Assembly (NCBI GenBank): GCA_905221605.1
Contig: CAJNDS010002716.1
Location: 188,001 to 252,000 of the forward strand
DNA length: 64,000 nucleotides
Reading direction: 5' to 3'
From: Symbiodinium natans
Lineage: Eukaryota; Sar; Dinophyceae; Suessiales; Symbiodiniaceae
Shown: positions 22,280-32,849 of the stretch, one piece after another
Layout: each line of letters begins with the position of its first letter
Position numbering within the stretch: the stretch's first letter is position 1
Made by a program: the position numbers and the translations under genes
Notes under the pieces: generated by a model
Seen by the model: the letters and a program-made list of their open reading frames with translations, nothing else
Databases searched by the model: none
Told to the model about the DNA's origin: nothing

Positions 22280-25200
22280 TTTACAAGCTGAGAACGTCTG
22301 CAGGAATTCGTCCAAAGGGGGATACCGCCCCAGCCATCGCCCCAGTCATCGCCCAGTCTTCTGGTCGGGACATGTTTTCTGCAACAGCGACAACTTCAGG
22401 AGTCGGCGTCGAGGCGCTATTTCGTGTGATCGGGCGACATGGATTGTGCAAGCACGAACCACCGAGGAGGCCTTCCTGACGGACGGCGAATCGTCGACCG
22501 AGGAAGTGGTGGTCTTCTTTGGGGGCAGGGTGCAGCGGCCACCGATCAGATCCGATGAGGCAGTGGAGGAGACTCCCGACTTCCAATTTGCACAGGTGGT
22601 TACATCGCTCCATACGACTCCGGCTTTTTGTTCGGGTCCACAGGATGTTCTCAATTGTTTCATAGCAGGTGCAGCTTAGTTGAAAACGTCAGGATATAGG
22701 CATGCTTACTCACAACCTCGTGCCAAACGTTCAGCGAATTAAATGAACTCATTGGTGCATTGTTCCATTTCAGTAGTGCGAGCGGTACTGAACATGCTTT
22801 GCCAGCGATAACATAGAGTTCAAGCTCAATCAAATTCACGGTAGCACCAGTCTTGAAATATTGAACACACATGCGTTCGTCCTCGTCCGTCTCTTCGCTC
22901 GCAGACCCTTCGTTGACGAGAACTTGCACGCTTGCAGAACCTTAGACAGCACAATGCTGGGCGGCCTGGGGTTGCACGATTCCTCCGACACTTGTGCAAA
23001 GCAGCAGGGCCAGCTCCAGAGTGGTGTGGCGCAACACGAGGACACAAATAGACACAATCAGGCCCCACTGTTACACGTGCCCCATGATACCTGAGGATGA
23101 ACCCGAAATTCCTGGTCGTGTCGTCGTGTCTGCTCCGTTGGGGAAACAAATTATTGAGTCATTGTTAACCCGGATTCGACTCCGGGAGGACATATGAGGA
23201 CATCATGAACATTTCGAAGGACAAACGGCGCAGCCACGTAGCAAGGCTCTCTCTCCTGAAAAAGTTGTTGCCGCACAGGATCACCTCGCAGCTCAGCAAG
23301 CTGCATTCACATACAGTTCTCAAGAAAGGTATCGTTTCAAACATGACTGCTTCCTTGATTCAATCGAAAGTGGACTGGCCGAATCTGCAGGGAAATGTTA
23401 CTCACATGGCACTCAGCTTCCAACTCGCTTCAGCCTCTCGCTCCTCGCATCTAGAGTGACTCTCCGAACCTTGCAACGGAGTTGCTCGGAGGCACACAGA
23501 CAGGCCACAATGCGAACAGGGCAGACATGGACATACGAGTGTGCATGTCAGTGTCGGTGTCAATGAATGCTTACTGCTCAGGCGCCTTTCGACAGTTGCT
23601 TTTAGGCTCGCCTCAAGGAGGCTTGACATCATCTTGAAGACCTTTTGCGTCATCCTCTTACGAGGCCACAACACCCAAAAAACGAGAGCAGCCCAAAACA
23701 CTGGGGTCCGACCGTATCAAGGCATTTGTTAATCTTCACGTTTATTAGGAGGGGAAGGAAGGGAGAAGAGAGGGGAACAGAGGGGAAGAGAGGGGAAGGG
23801 AGGGGGAGAGCGAGAGCGAGAGCGAGGAGAGCGAGAGCGAGGAGAGCGAGGGCGAGGAGAGCGAGAGCGAGCGAGAGCGAGAGCGAGCGAGAGCTTCAGC
23901 GAGAGCGAGCGAGACCGAGAACGAGGACCCGGCTGGAAGTCTCATGCAGCTCTCGAAGCGGACTGAACGATGGCGGCGACCTCGGCTTCCGAAAGCATGA
24001 CGCAACCCCCACGGCCTCGGATAGCAACACTCGGGTTGCAGCTGACTCATGAAAGCATGAGTAGCATGAGCCTGTGCATTTGGAGAGAGACCTGAAACGG
24101 ACATGCCCCCGTCTCAGGCCCATCCCTTCAGCTCTTGAGCCACTCTACGCGGGATGCATACTGCACAGTGCGCATTACTGCGCAGCATACTACACGGCAC
24201 AGCAATGTTCCTGAGCAACTCCGAATGGCGTTGGTCGAAGGGGCAGCTAATGCGAACCTCTGGTTTCTATGGTTTCTAGACATCTTCAAGTGCTGCCTTT
24301 TCTCCGACTTGAACCGCGACTCTGCGAGGCTGCAAATCACGAAGCCAAGGCAACGTTGACGGATCTTCGGGATTTTCTTGTACAGCTCTTGGCCATCAAT
24401 GTGGAGGTCCATATGGAATACACAGACTGCAAGGAAAGCTCTAGGCCACCTCACGGCATCCTACTGGGCTCTCGGAAATTGCGAAATTGGCAGCTTGCAA
24501 AATCTACCACGATATGGGAAGCACAGATCAAAAAGTTACTCGAGTTGACCTCCCCGGCTCCTCCGGGCCCTTGGCATTCAGCAGGTAGTATTGCTGCGCT
24601 GCAGAAAAATACCTGTGAATCTCTGAGTGCCGGCCCATCGAAGAATTTTGCGCTAGCTCTGCACCTGTATGTGCTATTCTCACTCCAACTTTCTATGGAG
24701 ATTTCGGGCATGGTAGCCGTTCGATGAGGACTTCCTGATTTGCAAACAAAAACTCACAGCGCATGCCTGGGAGGCATTCGGGCTATCATGGCCAGCAGCG
24801 CCAGTCCTATAACATCGCACCGAAGCAGACCAAAGTGACCAAAGCGTGGTGCAACATGCAGCGAAAGGCATGCGCATCCATGTTCCCCTGAGTCCCACCA
24901 AGGCCCAGATTCGCAACACGTCTGCCTGCAGATCAGATGAGTGCATGAACGAACGAAGTGGACGACCTGGTGAGAAAGCAAGATTACACGCCGAGTTTGA
25001 GCAGCTGATTGTGCAGGCTTTGGCGAGAGGGCTAGAAGTTCTGCTCTCTATCTACCAGCCGACCAGCCGAACGCTTTTTTCAATACGACCATGAACCAAT
25101 CACGCTTTCGCCCGGTCAGTTCCTCTGTCTGAGCTGTGCAGGTTCACGCAGCGGATGCTATATACACTCAAAGCGGTTCGAGTTCGACTCCGCCTTGCAA

Positions 25201-26100
25201 TCTTGCGCGCGCGCGCGCAGCACCGAGTGAAACACAGCCTTCGGTTTCACAGGAACTTCCGATGATCCAGCCGGCATCCGGCCCTGGGACAGAGCAGGCA
25301 AGTGCAGGCCAAGTCTTCCTCGACTTTTGTTGCCGCCGAAACAGCAACGCTACAATGCTTGGGATGCACAATCTAGCAGACCTAGCACCAAGACAAGAAA
25401 CTTCTCCGGCAAGGTATTCGGCGGCGCGATCACGAAAGGACACAGAGCCATCTTGGATGCTGTTTCTTTCATGAGATCATCCAGGGCCGCTGGATTCTGC
25501 CCAATCCTCAGCGGAATACAGCGCACAGGAACAACAAAATGCATGGCATCTCTGCAGGCAAGAGGCTCAGAATTCATCTCCTGTCAACGCGCCGCTGTCG
25601 TACTGCAACTAACGCGTCCTCGCCGAAAACCCGTGGAGGCCTTGATGGCACCCTCAATCTGCTCTCGCAGCATCTTAATGTCATCCGGATTGCTTGAGCT
25701 TCCTGGTCGAGATGGCAACGGGAACTCAGCTGCAGAGAGCTACGGGAAAGGCTCCGGGTCGAGCGCCATTCAAGTGCCAGCAAGATGCGGCTCTCGACTA
25801 GCGCTGTGTCGAGTTCACGCACGTAGTCTCGACGAACATCTGGCATGGCTTTCAGCAGCTTTTGCATCTTGGGATGCCTGATGCAATGTTTCCACAACTC
25901 TCCACAGAATGAAGGCCCACTAACGTCAGGTTCGCGATCACCGGGCCCATGGCATTGTGGAAAGGAGCTTCTCGGCCGTAAGGCCGCCCCAAGGGTCACC
26001 TTCCCAGCTATTCCTGTGGTCCCTGCACACCCTTGCACGCCTTACTTTTCTACATACTGCGGCTTGTTGATGCTGAGCTTGCTTCCTGAATCGTGGCCAG
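22280..26100 (-). CDS. unassigned multi-exon locus
   Basis: Several minus-strand stretches have protein-like composition and plausible splice borders, but I recognise no family. Examples are LRTSCGPEQKAGVVWSDVTT (22,655-22,590), VLRHTTLELALLLCTSVGG (about 23,050), VMLSEAEVAAIVQSASRAA (about 23,990) and ADVLRIWALVGLRGTW (about 24,930). Others are NSEPLACRDAMHFVVPVRC with RIGQNPAALDDLM (25,575-25,450), DIKMLREQIEGAIKASTG (about 25,680) and LWKHCIRHPKMQKLLKAM with VRRDYVRELDTALVES (25,900-25,790). The pieces may be one large protein with helical segments or two genes. Strand agrees with the neighbours. Exon order and start are not resolved, and function is unknown. Confidence 0.35.
23750..23935. 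repeat. purine tract: GAGGGGAAGA and GAGCGAGA repeats
   Basis: A GGGGAAGAGAG block (23,752-23,805) passes into a GAGCGAGAGCGAG block up to about 23,930. It is pure purine plus C at every few bases and probably intronic in the minus-strand locus. Confidence 0.9.
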
Positions 26101-26149
26101 CATGACCAGCATCTGGGGGTGGCAAGCCATGAGCCGCGAAGGCGCTGAG

Positions 26150-27100
26150 AATGGCACCTCGGCATTCTTCAGACAACTCAGACTCTTCAGACTGTCAACT
26201 CGAGGTGCCAATCCATTCGCACAACTCTGAGGTCAATACCCAAACCAGGCATCGCTTGACTGCGATAGTCAAAGACTCATAAGTACGGCTTGGCTGCGGT
26301 TCGCCCCGGTTTGTGGACAAGCCATGAAAAGCCAGATACATGCTCAAACGTCGAGCTCGCATTACTTCAATTTACTGCAACATGGTTTCATACCAGGAAT
26401 ACCCAAAGAGAGCACTACCGAGCACTACCGGCAAAGGCGGCGCTGCATGTGCCTGGTCTTGGAGCGACAGCAAGATTCGAACCACCTGAGTGACTCAGTC
26501 GCAGAAGCAAGCTCAACAATGTTCAACACTGAAGATTTTTTCATGCCCTGCCTCAATTGCGACACAGGGAGAACTTGACGCAGCGGCGCCAGCGGCCGTC
26601 TCGGGCCTACACATGGAGATGTAAGAAGCAACAGCCCAGTACCCGTCGTTGCCCTCTACTCCAACCTCGATGGAGCGCAAAAAAAATCTGCAGCCACTGC
26701 CTTGAAGAAAGCTTTGCTTCGGAACATCTTAAGCCAATGTTGCATGCAATACTGCACCACCCGCAGCTATCCGAGCTCATCCGGTTTATCAGCTTTCCGA
26801 CCAATTGGAGGGCGCAGCGTTACGGAGGAGAACTCCACAGCCGTGCAGGAGTGAGACGGCAGAAATCATTGAAAATTGTTTTACCTTGAGACCCTGTTAA
26901 CGCCTGGTCTGGATAACTCTCGTCTTTTCATGAGTCTTACCGCTGGAGCTGGAACTAGATGCATGAGTCTTCTGTCTTCATCTCCAAGTCTAGGGTCTTT
27001 TCCCCATTATTATAATACGGGCTTTAAATGCGCGAGCTTATTTAATGTACGCCCGTAATATAATTATAGGGCAAAAAGGTGAAAGGGCGGTTTCTAAGTC
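26150..27100. other. no recognised gene; border of mitochondrial insert
   Basis: Short frames on both strands only. From about 26,870 composition turns AT-rich ahead of the cytochrome b segment. The frames here match no family I know. Confidence 0.3.
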
Positions 27101-27103
27101 AAG

Positions 27104-28195
27104 ATGGTACGTCCGGAAACAGGAATCTTCTTAGGTTTACATTATACATCAGATATAAATACAGCATATTTTTCTCTTTTCTTTTTAATTAGAGAAATAT
27201 ATTATGGATGGTGTTTACGTTATCTTCATTCTAATGGTGTATCATTTGTCTTTCTTTTTATATTTCTCCATCTTGGAAGAGCTATATCTTATGCTTCATT
27301 CATATTTTTATAATCCAAATACTTGGTTTTCTGGAATTATTATTTACTTCTTCTTAATGGGAACAGAATTTATGGGTTATGTTTTACCTTTAGGACAAAT
27401 GAGTTTATGAGGAGTTACAGTAATTACAAATTTATTATCTCCATTTCCATCTTTAATAGAATGGCTTTGTGGAGGACATTATGTTTACAATCCAACATTA
27501 AAGAGGTTCTTTGTCTTCATTTTATATTTCCATTTCTTCTTGTGCTGTTCTTCTTTTTCATATTTTTAATCTACATTTTCTATCTTCTAATAATCCTTTG
27601 GGGAATTCCACTAATAATAAAATAGCATTTTTCCTTTCATTATTAGTAAAGATTTCTATGGAAAGATATTAGTTCTCTATCTATACCTTCTTCAAATTCA
27701 TTTCGGCTTCTCTTCTTTCTCACATCCAGATACTGCATTAGAAGCATGAAGATTACTTACTCCTTTACATATAGTACCTGAATGGTATTTCTTATGCCAA
27801 TATGCTATGTGAAAAGCTGTACCAAATAAAAATGCAGGATTCATTATCTTATTTACTTCTATCTTCATCCTATTTTACTTTATGAGAAGTCTTTCAATGT
27901 CATTCTATTTCAAAATTAAGACGTCCAGTAGATTTAATGGTTTTTATCTGTGCTTTTGGTTTCTTTCACTTTTTTCTTTTATTTGGATAGGTGGTCAATT
28001 TCCTGTAGACAACTTTCTATCTTATGGTCGTATCTTGACATTACATTATTATCTTCTTATTTTCTGGTGTGTACTTCGTTGTGTTCTCTCGCTCAGTATA
28101 TTCGCTCTTTCACACACTTCGTACTATTGTTCTATTATCTGTACACGCGGCAATAAGTTTATTCGTGAAGCCGCGATAATATTAATATTGTAAGG
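27104..28195 (+). pseudogene. cob: nuclear copy of mitochondrial cytochrome b (NUMT)
   Basis: Cytochrome b is the membrane haem subunit of respiratory complex III, normally made in the mitochondrion. Plus-strand frames give [107 protein letters not shown] and KAVPNKNAGF. Later come GGQFPVDNFLSYGRILTLHY and a hydrophobic end. These cover the protein from about the first third of its N-terminal half to near the C terminus, in order, with the dinoflagellate-type wording of this protein. Frame changes near 27,310, 27,500, 27,880 and 27,980 break it. In-frame TGA codons occur at 27,408 (the Trp of the usual WGATVITNL), near 27,750 and near 27,812. AT content is far above the flanks. It is most likely a transferred, decaying copy. 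A mis-assembled organellar piece is the alternative. Confidence 0.85.
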
Positions 28196-28211
28196 GCTTA
28201 TAATTTAGGAT

Positions 28212-28330
28212 ATTTTCATGCGTAACTTTGCCAATGGCCACGGCTTTTTTTGCCAATGGCCACGACGGTTTTTTGCCAATTTTTCGCCAATGGCCACGGA
28301 TCCACCAATCGGCCAAAAACTCGTGGCCAT
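28212..28330. repeat. TTGCCAATGGCCACGG repeats
   Basis: Three direct copies of TTGCCAATGGCCACG separated by T-runs, plus one inverted CGTGGCCAT, sit just beyond the cytochrome b segment. TGGCCA is palindromic, so the units can also pair as short hairpins. Confidence 0.75.
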
Positions 28331-29045
28331 CTTTTTCAATTGGATTCTCAGGCAGATGCAACTCCATCGCCTCAATTAAGGAATCTCTTCCTCGCACGCA
28401 GCTTCAGTTGCATGTGTGAAGTCTGGCGCGTGTTCCAGCTCCGTTCTCAATTTTTGAAGGTACAGGCTTCAGACAGCGTGCCTGCCACAATATCACCCTA
28501 TTTGAATATATCTGTTAGCAAGGGTCACAGTGGCTGCACCATACACAAAGAAATACAACACAGGAGCATGAGTTCGAACCACCCCTCATCCCACAAAGAC
28601 CGTGAAGCAAAATATTACACAACTCCTGTAGATTTCCTTCCGAAACGATGAAAGAACTGGGGACTACAGCAAACAATGTACACACCGCCTGCTCCTGAAG
28701 CTTCACACCGCCGCTCTCCGACCTGCACAATGCTAGCAGACAACATCACAGGAAACAGGTCACCAGGTCACTGGCAACATCATGCTGCTCAGGGCAGCCG
28801 TCAACTTGCAGCTCTCATGTTTTTCGTGGCTGCAGCTTGATCTAGGCTGCCAAGCTGGGAGCATTGCTTCCTTCAGAAGCTCCCGTGGCAATCAGTGCGC
28901 ACATTGCTGCCGGTCCGCAGCGGAAGATGAAACGCGAGCGTGACGCTTTCTCAACAGGCAACGTCAAAAAAAGAGGGCAGGCCCCGCAAGCAGCATAGGT
29001 CTTGATGCTGGGGCCGCTGTAGTGCAACACGACGGAGACTACACT

Positions 29046-30800
29046 TTACACCGCCACTTCACTCCGCTGAGCATCCTGACCACTTTGCCGCTTCTTCTTG
29101 AAGCACATGAAGTAAGCGACACATGCCACCACCCCAGCAAGCACAACAACCAAAGCAACGATTGTGGCGATGATTTCGGTGGAGATGCCAGGTGCGTCTG
29201 GCGACTCACCCACAGAGGCCGCAGAGGTTGAAGTTGAATCCAACGAGGATCCGCTCGTGGTCGATGTGCCATCATTGGAGCCGCTGGAGCCGGTGGAGCC
29301 GGTGGGGCCGGAGCTCGTTGAGAGTGAGGATGAGATGGTTGAGACTATGCCGGCCAAAGGCGAGAGGAGGTCGTAGAAGGAAGTGTTCGCAGTGAAGTCA
29401 TTTGCCCCGTTGAGCAAAGAGTTCAATCCCAAGGGCAGGTCGAGAGGTACAAAGTACTGGGTTGCCCCAAGCGGGAAATAGATGTCCATGACTTCCTGCA
29501 AGGTCAGCTCCCCAAAGCTTACTTTCCAATCCTCCCCGCTTCCCGGAGCCAACGCGCTTCCCATGCTTTCAAAAGCTTCCATGAGGCTCGAACGCTGGGA
29601 AGAGTTTGCATCGTTGGTGCCCTGCACCAACGCCCTGTCCCAGGCCACCTTCACGCTCAAGGGAAAGCGCTCGTACAAAGCATGTGACACGCGCAGCATG
29701 CCCATGATCGACCTCAGGGAGGCGGCGTAGGAAAACATTTCCTCGGGTGTCGAGAGGTTCCCGGGAAACTCGTCGGTGCCGTTGGCCGCTTCCACCCACT
29801 GGTGTAAGTCAAAGGTCTTGGGAAGGAAGGCAAGCTCGGACACAAGGAAATCGTCGATGACGAGTTGGAAGTTCTCTGCATTGGCATGGATAAGGACGTT
29901 ACTGCTTTCCACCACCGGCTCCACTTTGACGACATAGCCGCGGTGGAGCTGGCCAGTGGCAGCATCAACCTGCAGTAGAGAGGTGGCGCCTAACAATGCC
30001 GTTCCAGGGAACACAAATTCCACACATTCCTCAGCATCCAGAACCCTGTCCATGGAAGCCTGCATGCCTGCATCGAATCCAGTAGGAGGAGCTGCTGCTG
30101 GCCCAAGGAAATATACGGCTCCGTAGCGTACTTTTGCCATGAAGCGCTGACCCATGAACGCAACATCATTGAACTCGCCCACAAAAAACTTGTGGTACTC
30201 CTCAAACAGCTGATCGAAAGTCCAGGTTGAGTCACCAACGCCGAATGTGTCCATGTATGTCCGGAATTCCGCCTCGTGCGCTTGCCACGTCGAGCGTGGT
30301 GGCAACAGACACCCCAGCAAAGGCTGCAGTGCTCCTACTGTCACCGTTTTCTCTTCGCCTGTGTCTGAGCGCCTGGTGGTGATCTTGACCATGGAGGAGT
30401 TCTGACTGCTCTGCGAAGTGCTTATTGTGTGCACCGGCTGAAACGACAAGGTGTGGTTGCTGTGCATGACCTGTACCAGATCTCCATGGACAACATCCTG
30501 CAAAGCCTTGGGCCCTGTGGGAGTCTTGATCTTCGCGCTGCCGGGAAAGTTTCCGCCTTGACTTTTCTTGGAGAAGCACATTGGAGGCAGAATATGGCCG
30601 TCGATCCAGCCGGCAAGCGGCTGGTCAACGCTGGAAAGGTATCCCCATGTCACTGCCTGCTGGAGGTTACCCGACAGCAGGTTGATCTGACACTCTTGGC
30701 ATCGCGCAAGCTGAAGCAGTGCAAGGCCAAGCGCGTCAAGCCACAGGGAGTGCATCATGCTCCAATGGCTACTTTGAGGTTCTGTGGGCAACTTGAGCAC
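29046..30800 (-). CDS. type I membrane protein with hedgehog-type Hint domain
   Basis: A single 584-codon exon. The N terminus has a hydrophobic h-region LWLDALGLALLQLA (residues 19-32), probably a signal peptide. Start could be Met1, Met15 or Met16. Residues 82-126 read GGNFPGSAKIKTPTGPKALQ, then VVHGDLVQV and LSFQPVHT. This parallels the start of hedgehog C-terminal (Hog/Hint) domains, whose first residue is the self-splicing Cys of GGCFPGSA. Here that residue is Asn84, codon AAC. The end of a Hint fold appears at 301-325 as VLIHANAENFQLVIDDFLVS, with a long insertion before it. A Ser/Thr/Gly-rich stalk (485-540) leads to one membrane helix IIATIVALVVVLAGVVACVA (543-562) and a basic tail KKKRQ. 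Topology: large outside domain, short cytoplasmic tail. Lack of introns sets it apart from its neighbours and hints at retroposition. Role unknown; cleavage is unlikely if Asn84 is genuine. Confidence 0.7.
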   Translation of the reverse strand: MLKLPTEPQSSHWSMMHSLWLDALGLALLQLARCQECQINLLSGNLQQAVTWGYLSSVDQPLAGWIDGHILPPMCFSKKSQGGNFPGSAKIKTPTGPKALQDVVHGDLVQVMHSNHTLSFQPVHTISTSQSSQNSSMVKITTRRSDTGEEKTVTVGALQPLLGCLLPPRSTWQAHEAEFRTYMDTFGVGDSTWTFDQLFEEYHKFFVGEFNDVAFMGQRFMAKVRYGAVYFLGPAAAPPTGFDAGMQASMDRVLDAEECVEFVFPGTALLGATSLLQVDAATGQLHRGYVVKVEPVVESSNVLIHANAENFQLVIDDFLVSELAFLPKTFDLHQWVEAANGTDEFPGNLSTPEEMFSYAASLRSIMGMLRVSHALYERFPLSVKVAWDRALVQGTNDANSSQRSSLMEAFESMGSALAPGSGEDWKVSFGELTLQEVMDIYFPLGATQYFVPLDLPLGLNSLLNGANDFTANTSFYDLLSPLAGIVSTISSSLSTSSGPTGSTGSSGSNDGTSTTSGSSLDSTSTSAASVGESPDAPGISTEIIATIVALVVVLAGVVACVAYFMCFKKKRQSGQDAQRSEVAV

Positions 30801-31800
30801 TCAATGCACTCAACAAGACAACCACGTTTGTGAGTACGTTTTTCACGGAAGATTCCACGGTTTTCGCGGAAGCTTCCGCATTTCTGAACGTAACCTGCAT
30901 ATACAGAGCAAGCACAAGCAGACATGCGCTCACATGCCTACGACGACAGCAGGTAGCACAGCAACCTAAAGCTTGGGCCTTCGCAGCAAAGTGGCCGGAC
31001 CACTCGTCTAGGAGCACCCAGTCATAGATGTTAGCAACGGCGAATCCGTGCAGAAGCTCGCGAAGGCTCGTAGCGGAGCATGTGGGTATCATCTCGAGCA
31101 TCTGAGGCAGGAGCGGCTCTATCCATCTTGACGTGCACGATCGTGCACGGACACCTTCCGACTTTAAGTATGCCGCGATGATTGATGCAAGATCGCGAGA
31201 TCGCATGTTGTTGGACCTCCAATTTCGGGTCACTTCTCTTTGTATCTGCAAGAGAGCATCGAGAGAGCTGTCATCCAGCAACTTGAGCGCTCCCAGAACC
31301 AGCAATACACTTGCAAGTCTTCGTCCAAGACAAGCCCCGTGACAAGCCCATGGTATTCAGGGGCTGGCGAAAAACCAAAAAGAAAGGGGCAGATCTGCGC
31401 AACGTCGATGGCTGCGAGGCATTTGAAGGAATCGTTGGATGCACATGGCCGAAAAGAACGCTGTCACTAGCTACCAGACACACGCCAGTGCTCGGCCAGC
31501 AAGGCCATGAACCGGATGAAGGGCTGGTCCCGTCACAGGGCCGCAAAGTGATTCACCACCAGTGTGGACTCTGCAAGTGTTCGTTTGCCAGCTTTCCAGC
31601 CTGTCAAAGAAGCGAGAGTCCTCCGGGTCGCAGTAACCAGATTGCAGGCTGATTCCGCAAACACCCAGCTGGACCACGGCTTGTGGCCGGCGCCCAAAAG
31701 GGCACTTCCATCGGATTCTAGCGAGTGCGCTCCATCCATGCTGTGAAGATACTCGACTGACGCCAGGACCCAAGATCCTGATGTCACTGGGTTGCAATCA
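30769..31800 (-). CDS. probable helical-repeat protein (FASTK/OPR-like?)
   Basis: Two coding-like pieces are visible: RRTLASLTGWKAGKRTLAES followed by TLVVNHFAAL (about 31,640-31,533), and LLDDSSLDALLQIQREVTRN with LASIIAAYLKSEGV, LLPQMLEMIP and ATSLRELLHGFAVANIYDW (31,280-31,010). Repeated amphipathic helices of this style occur in organellar RNA-binding proteins of the FASTK/octotricopeptide group, which are numerous in dinoflagellates. No RAP or PPR signature is secure. The reading frame passes close to the start of the Hint gene, and the pieces may extend up to about 32,270. Function is an inference from pattern only. Confidence 0.35.
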
Positions 31801-32849
31801 TGTTGTGTGATGCTGTGTCATGCTGCGTGCGGTGATTGATACGCTATGTCGATAGGTGTCGTGTCACCCACTATGGACCAGGCATTGCATGCGGAGTTTC
31901 TGCGTCGGAGCTGTTTTCTCACACGCGCTTGCTGGTCGAGAGGCTTTCGCCAAAACTTGGGAAGTGGGCATTTGCCCACTCCGCTTACTTGGCACTGACG
32001 CAATGACACGGGCGCTGCTCGGTTTGGTTTCAGGCAACAAAAAACTTGCACAGAAAGAGGGTTCCAGGTGTTTCTTGATGTACGACCGTGTCGAACGGTT
32101 GCGAACGTGGCATCAGGACACGTGTAGAAAATCACAAGCCGCTTCAGCCAAATCTTCCGAGATGGAACATCCAGGAAGGCTTGGCTTGATGACTCGCTGA
32201 GGTGAAACTCCCGCGGATCTGAAGGACCTCCAAGGAATTGATGGAGTTGGTGAAGTGCGAAGCCCAAATGAAACCAAAGCTTTATGCCGTGATGCGAGCC
32301 AAATTAACACGCTGTCTAAAAACTCTCTGCTGTCACTTAATGACACGCTTCTGTGTAGGCGGCGTGCAAGGTCCTACTGTGGCTGCCAAGGACACAGTAG
32401 CCGACAACACAACGTTTAGAGAGGTCACCGATGGTGCAATTAGAACCCTGCGCAACAGACAGCCGAATGTCTCACACCAAGTCGCACATAGCACACAACA
32501 ACTATCAACAGACAGAACAAACACATCAAACATCAGCCCCAATCAACGATGCGCCTGGCTGGGCCATTAAAGCTTTGCCTTCAGAGCCACGTCGCACCTT
32601 GCAAACCCCCACGAGCCGCATGCCCTCCGGTATTCACTGGACAGGGCTGAGTTTCAGAGCGCTGCCTCGCATCGCACGTAGATGCCACGACACTCGAGCT
32701 TGCACTGCCGGTTGCAGCCAATCCTGCCTGCAGCACAAGAGATCAGAAAAGGAATCAGGCAGAGCTGCGGACACGACCGAAATCGCAAGAATCGAAGAAT
32801 CGCAACACGATCGAAGCACAAACCATGAGACTCATGTGAAGAACTCCAG

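Noticed and set aside
24128-24145. TGGCTCAAG on the minus strand, resembling the end of the dinoflagellate spliced leader
   Set aside because: Only nine bases match and the bases before them do not, so chance is likely; I saw no fuller spliced-leader relic.
29164-29395. Plus-strand frames opposite the Ser/Thr/Gly-rich stalk of the Hint protein
   Set aside because: They are antisense shadows of low-complexity coding sequence.
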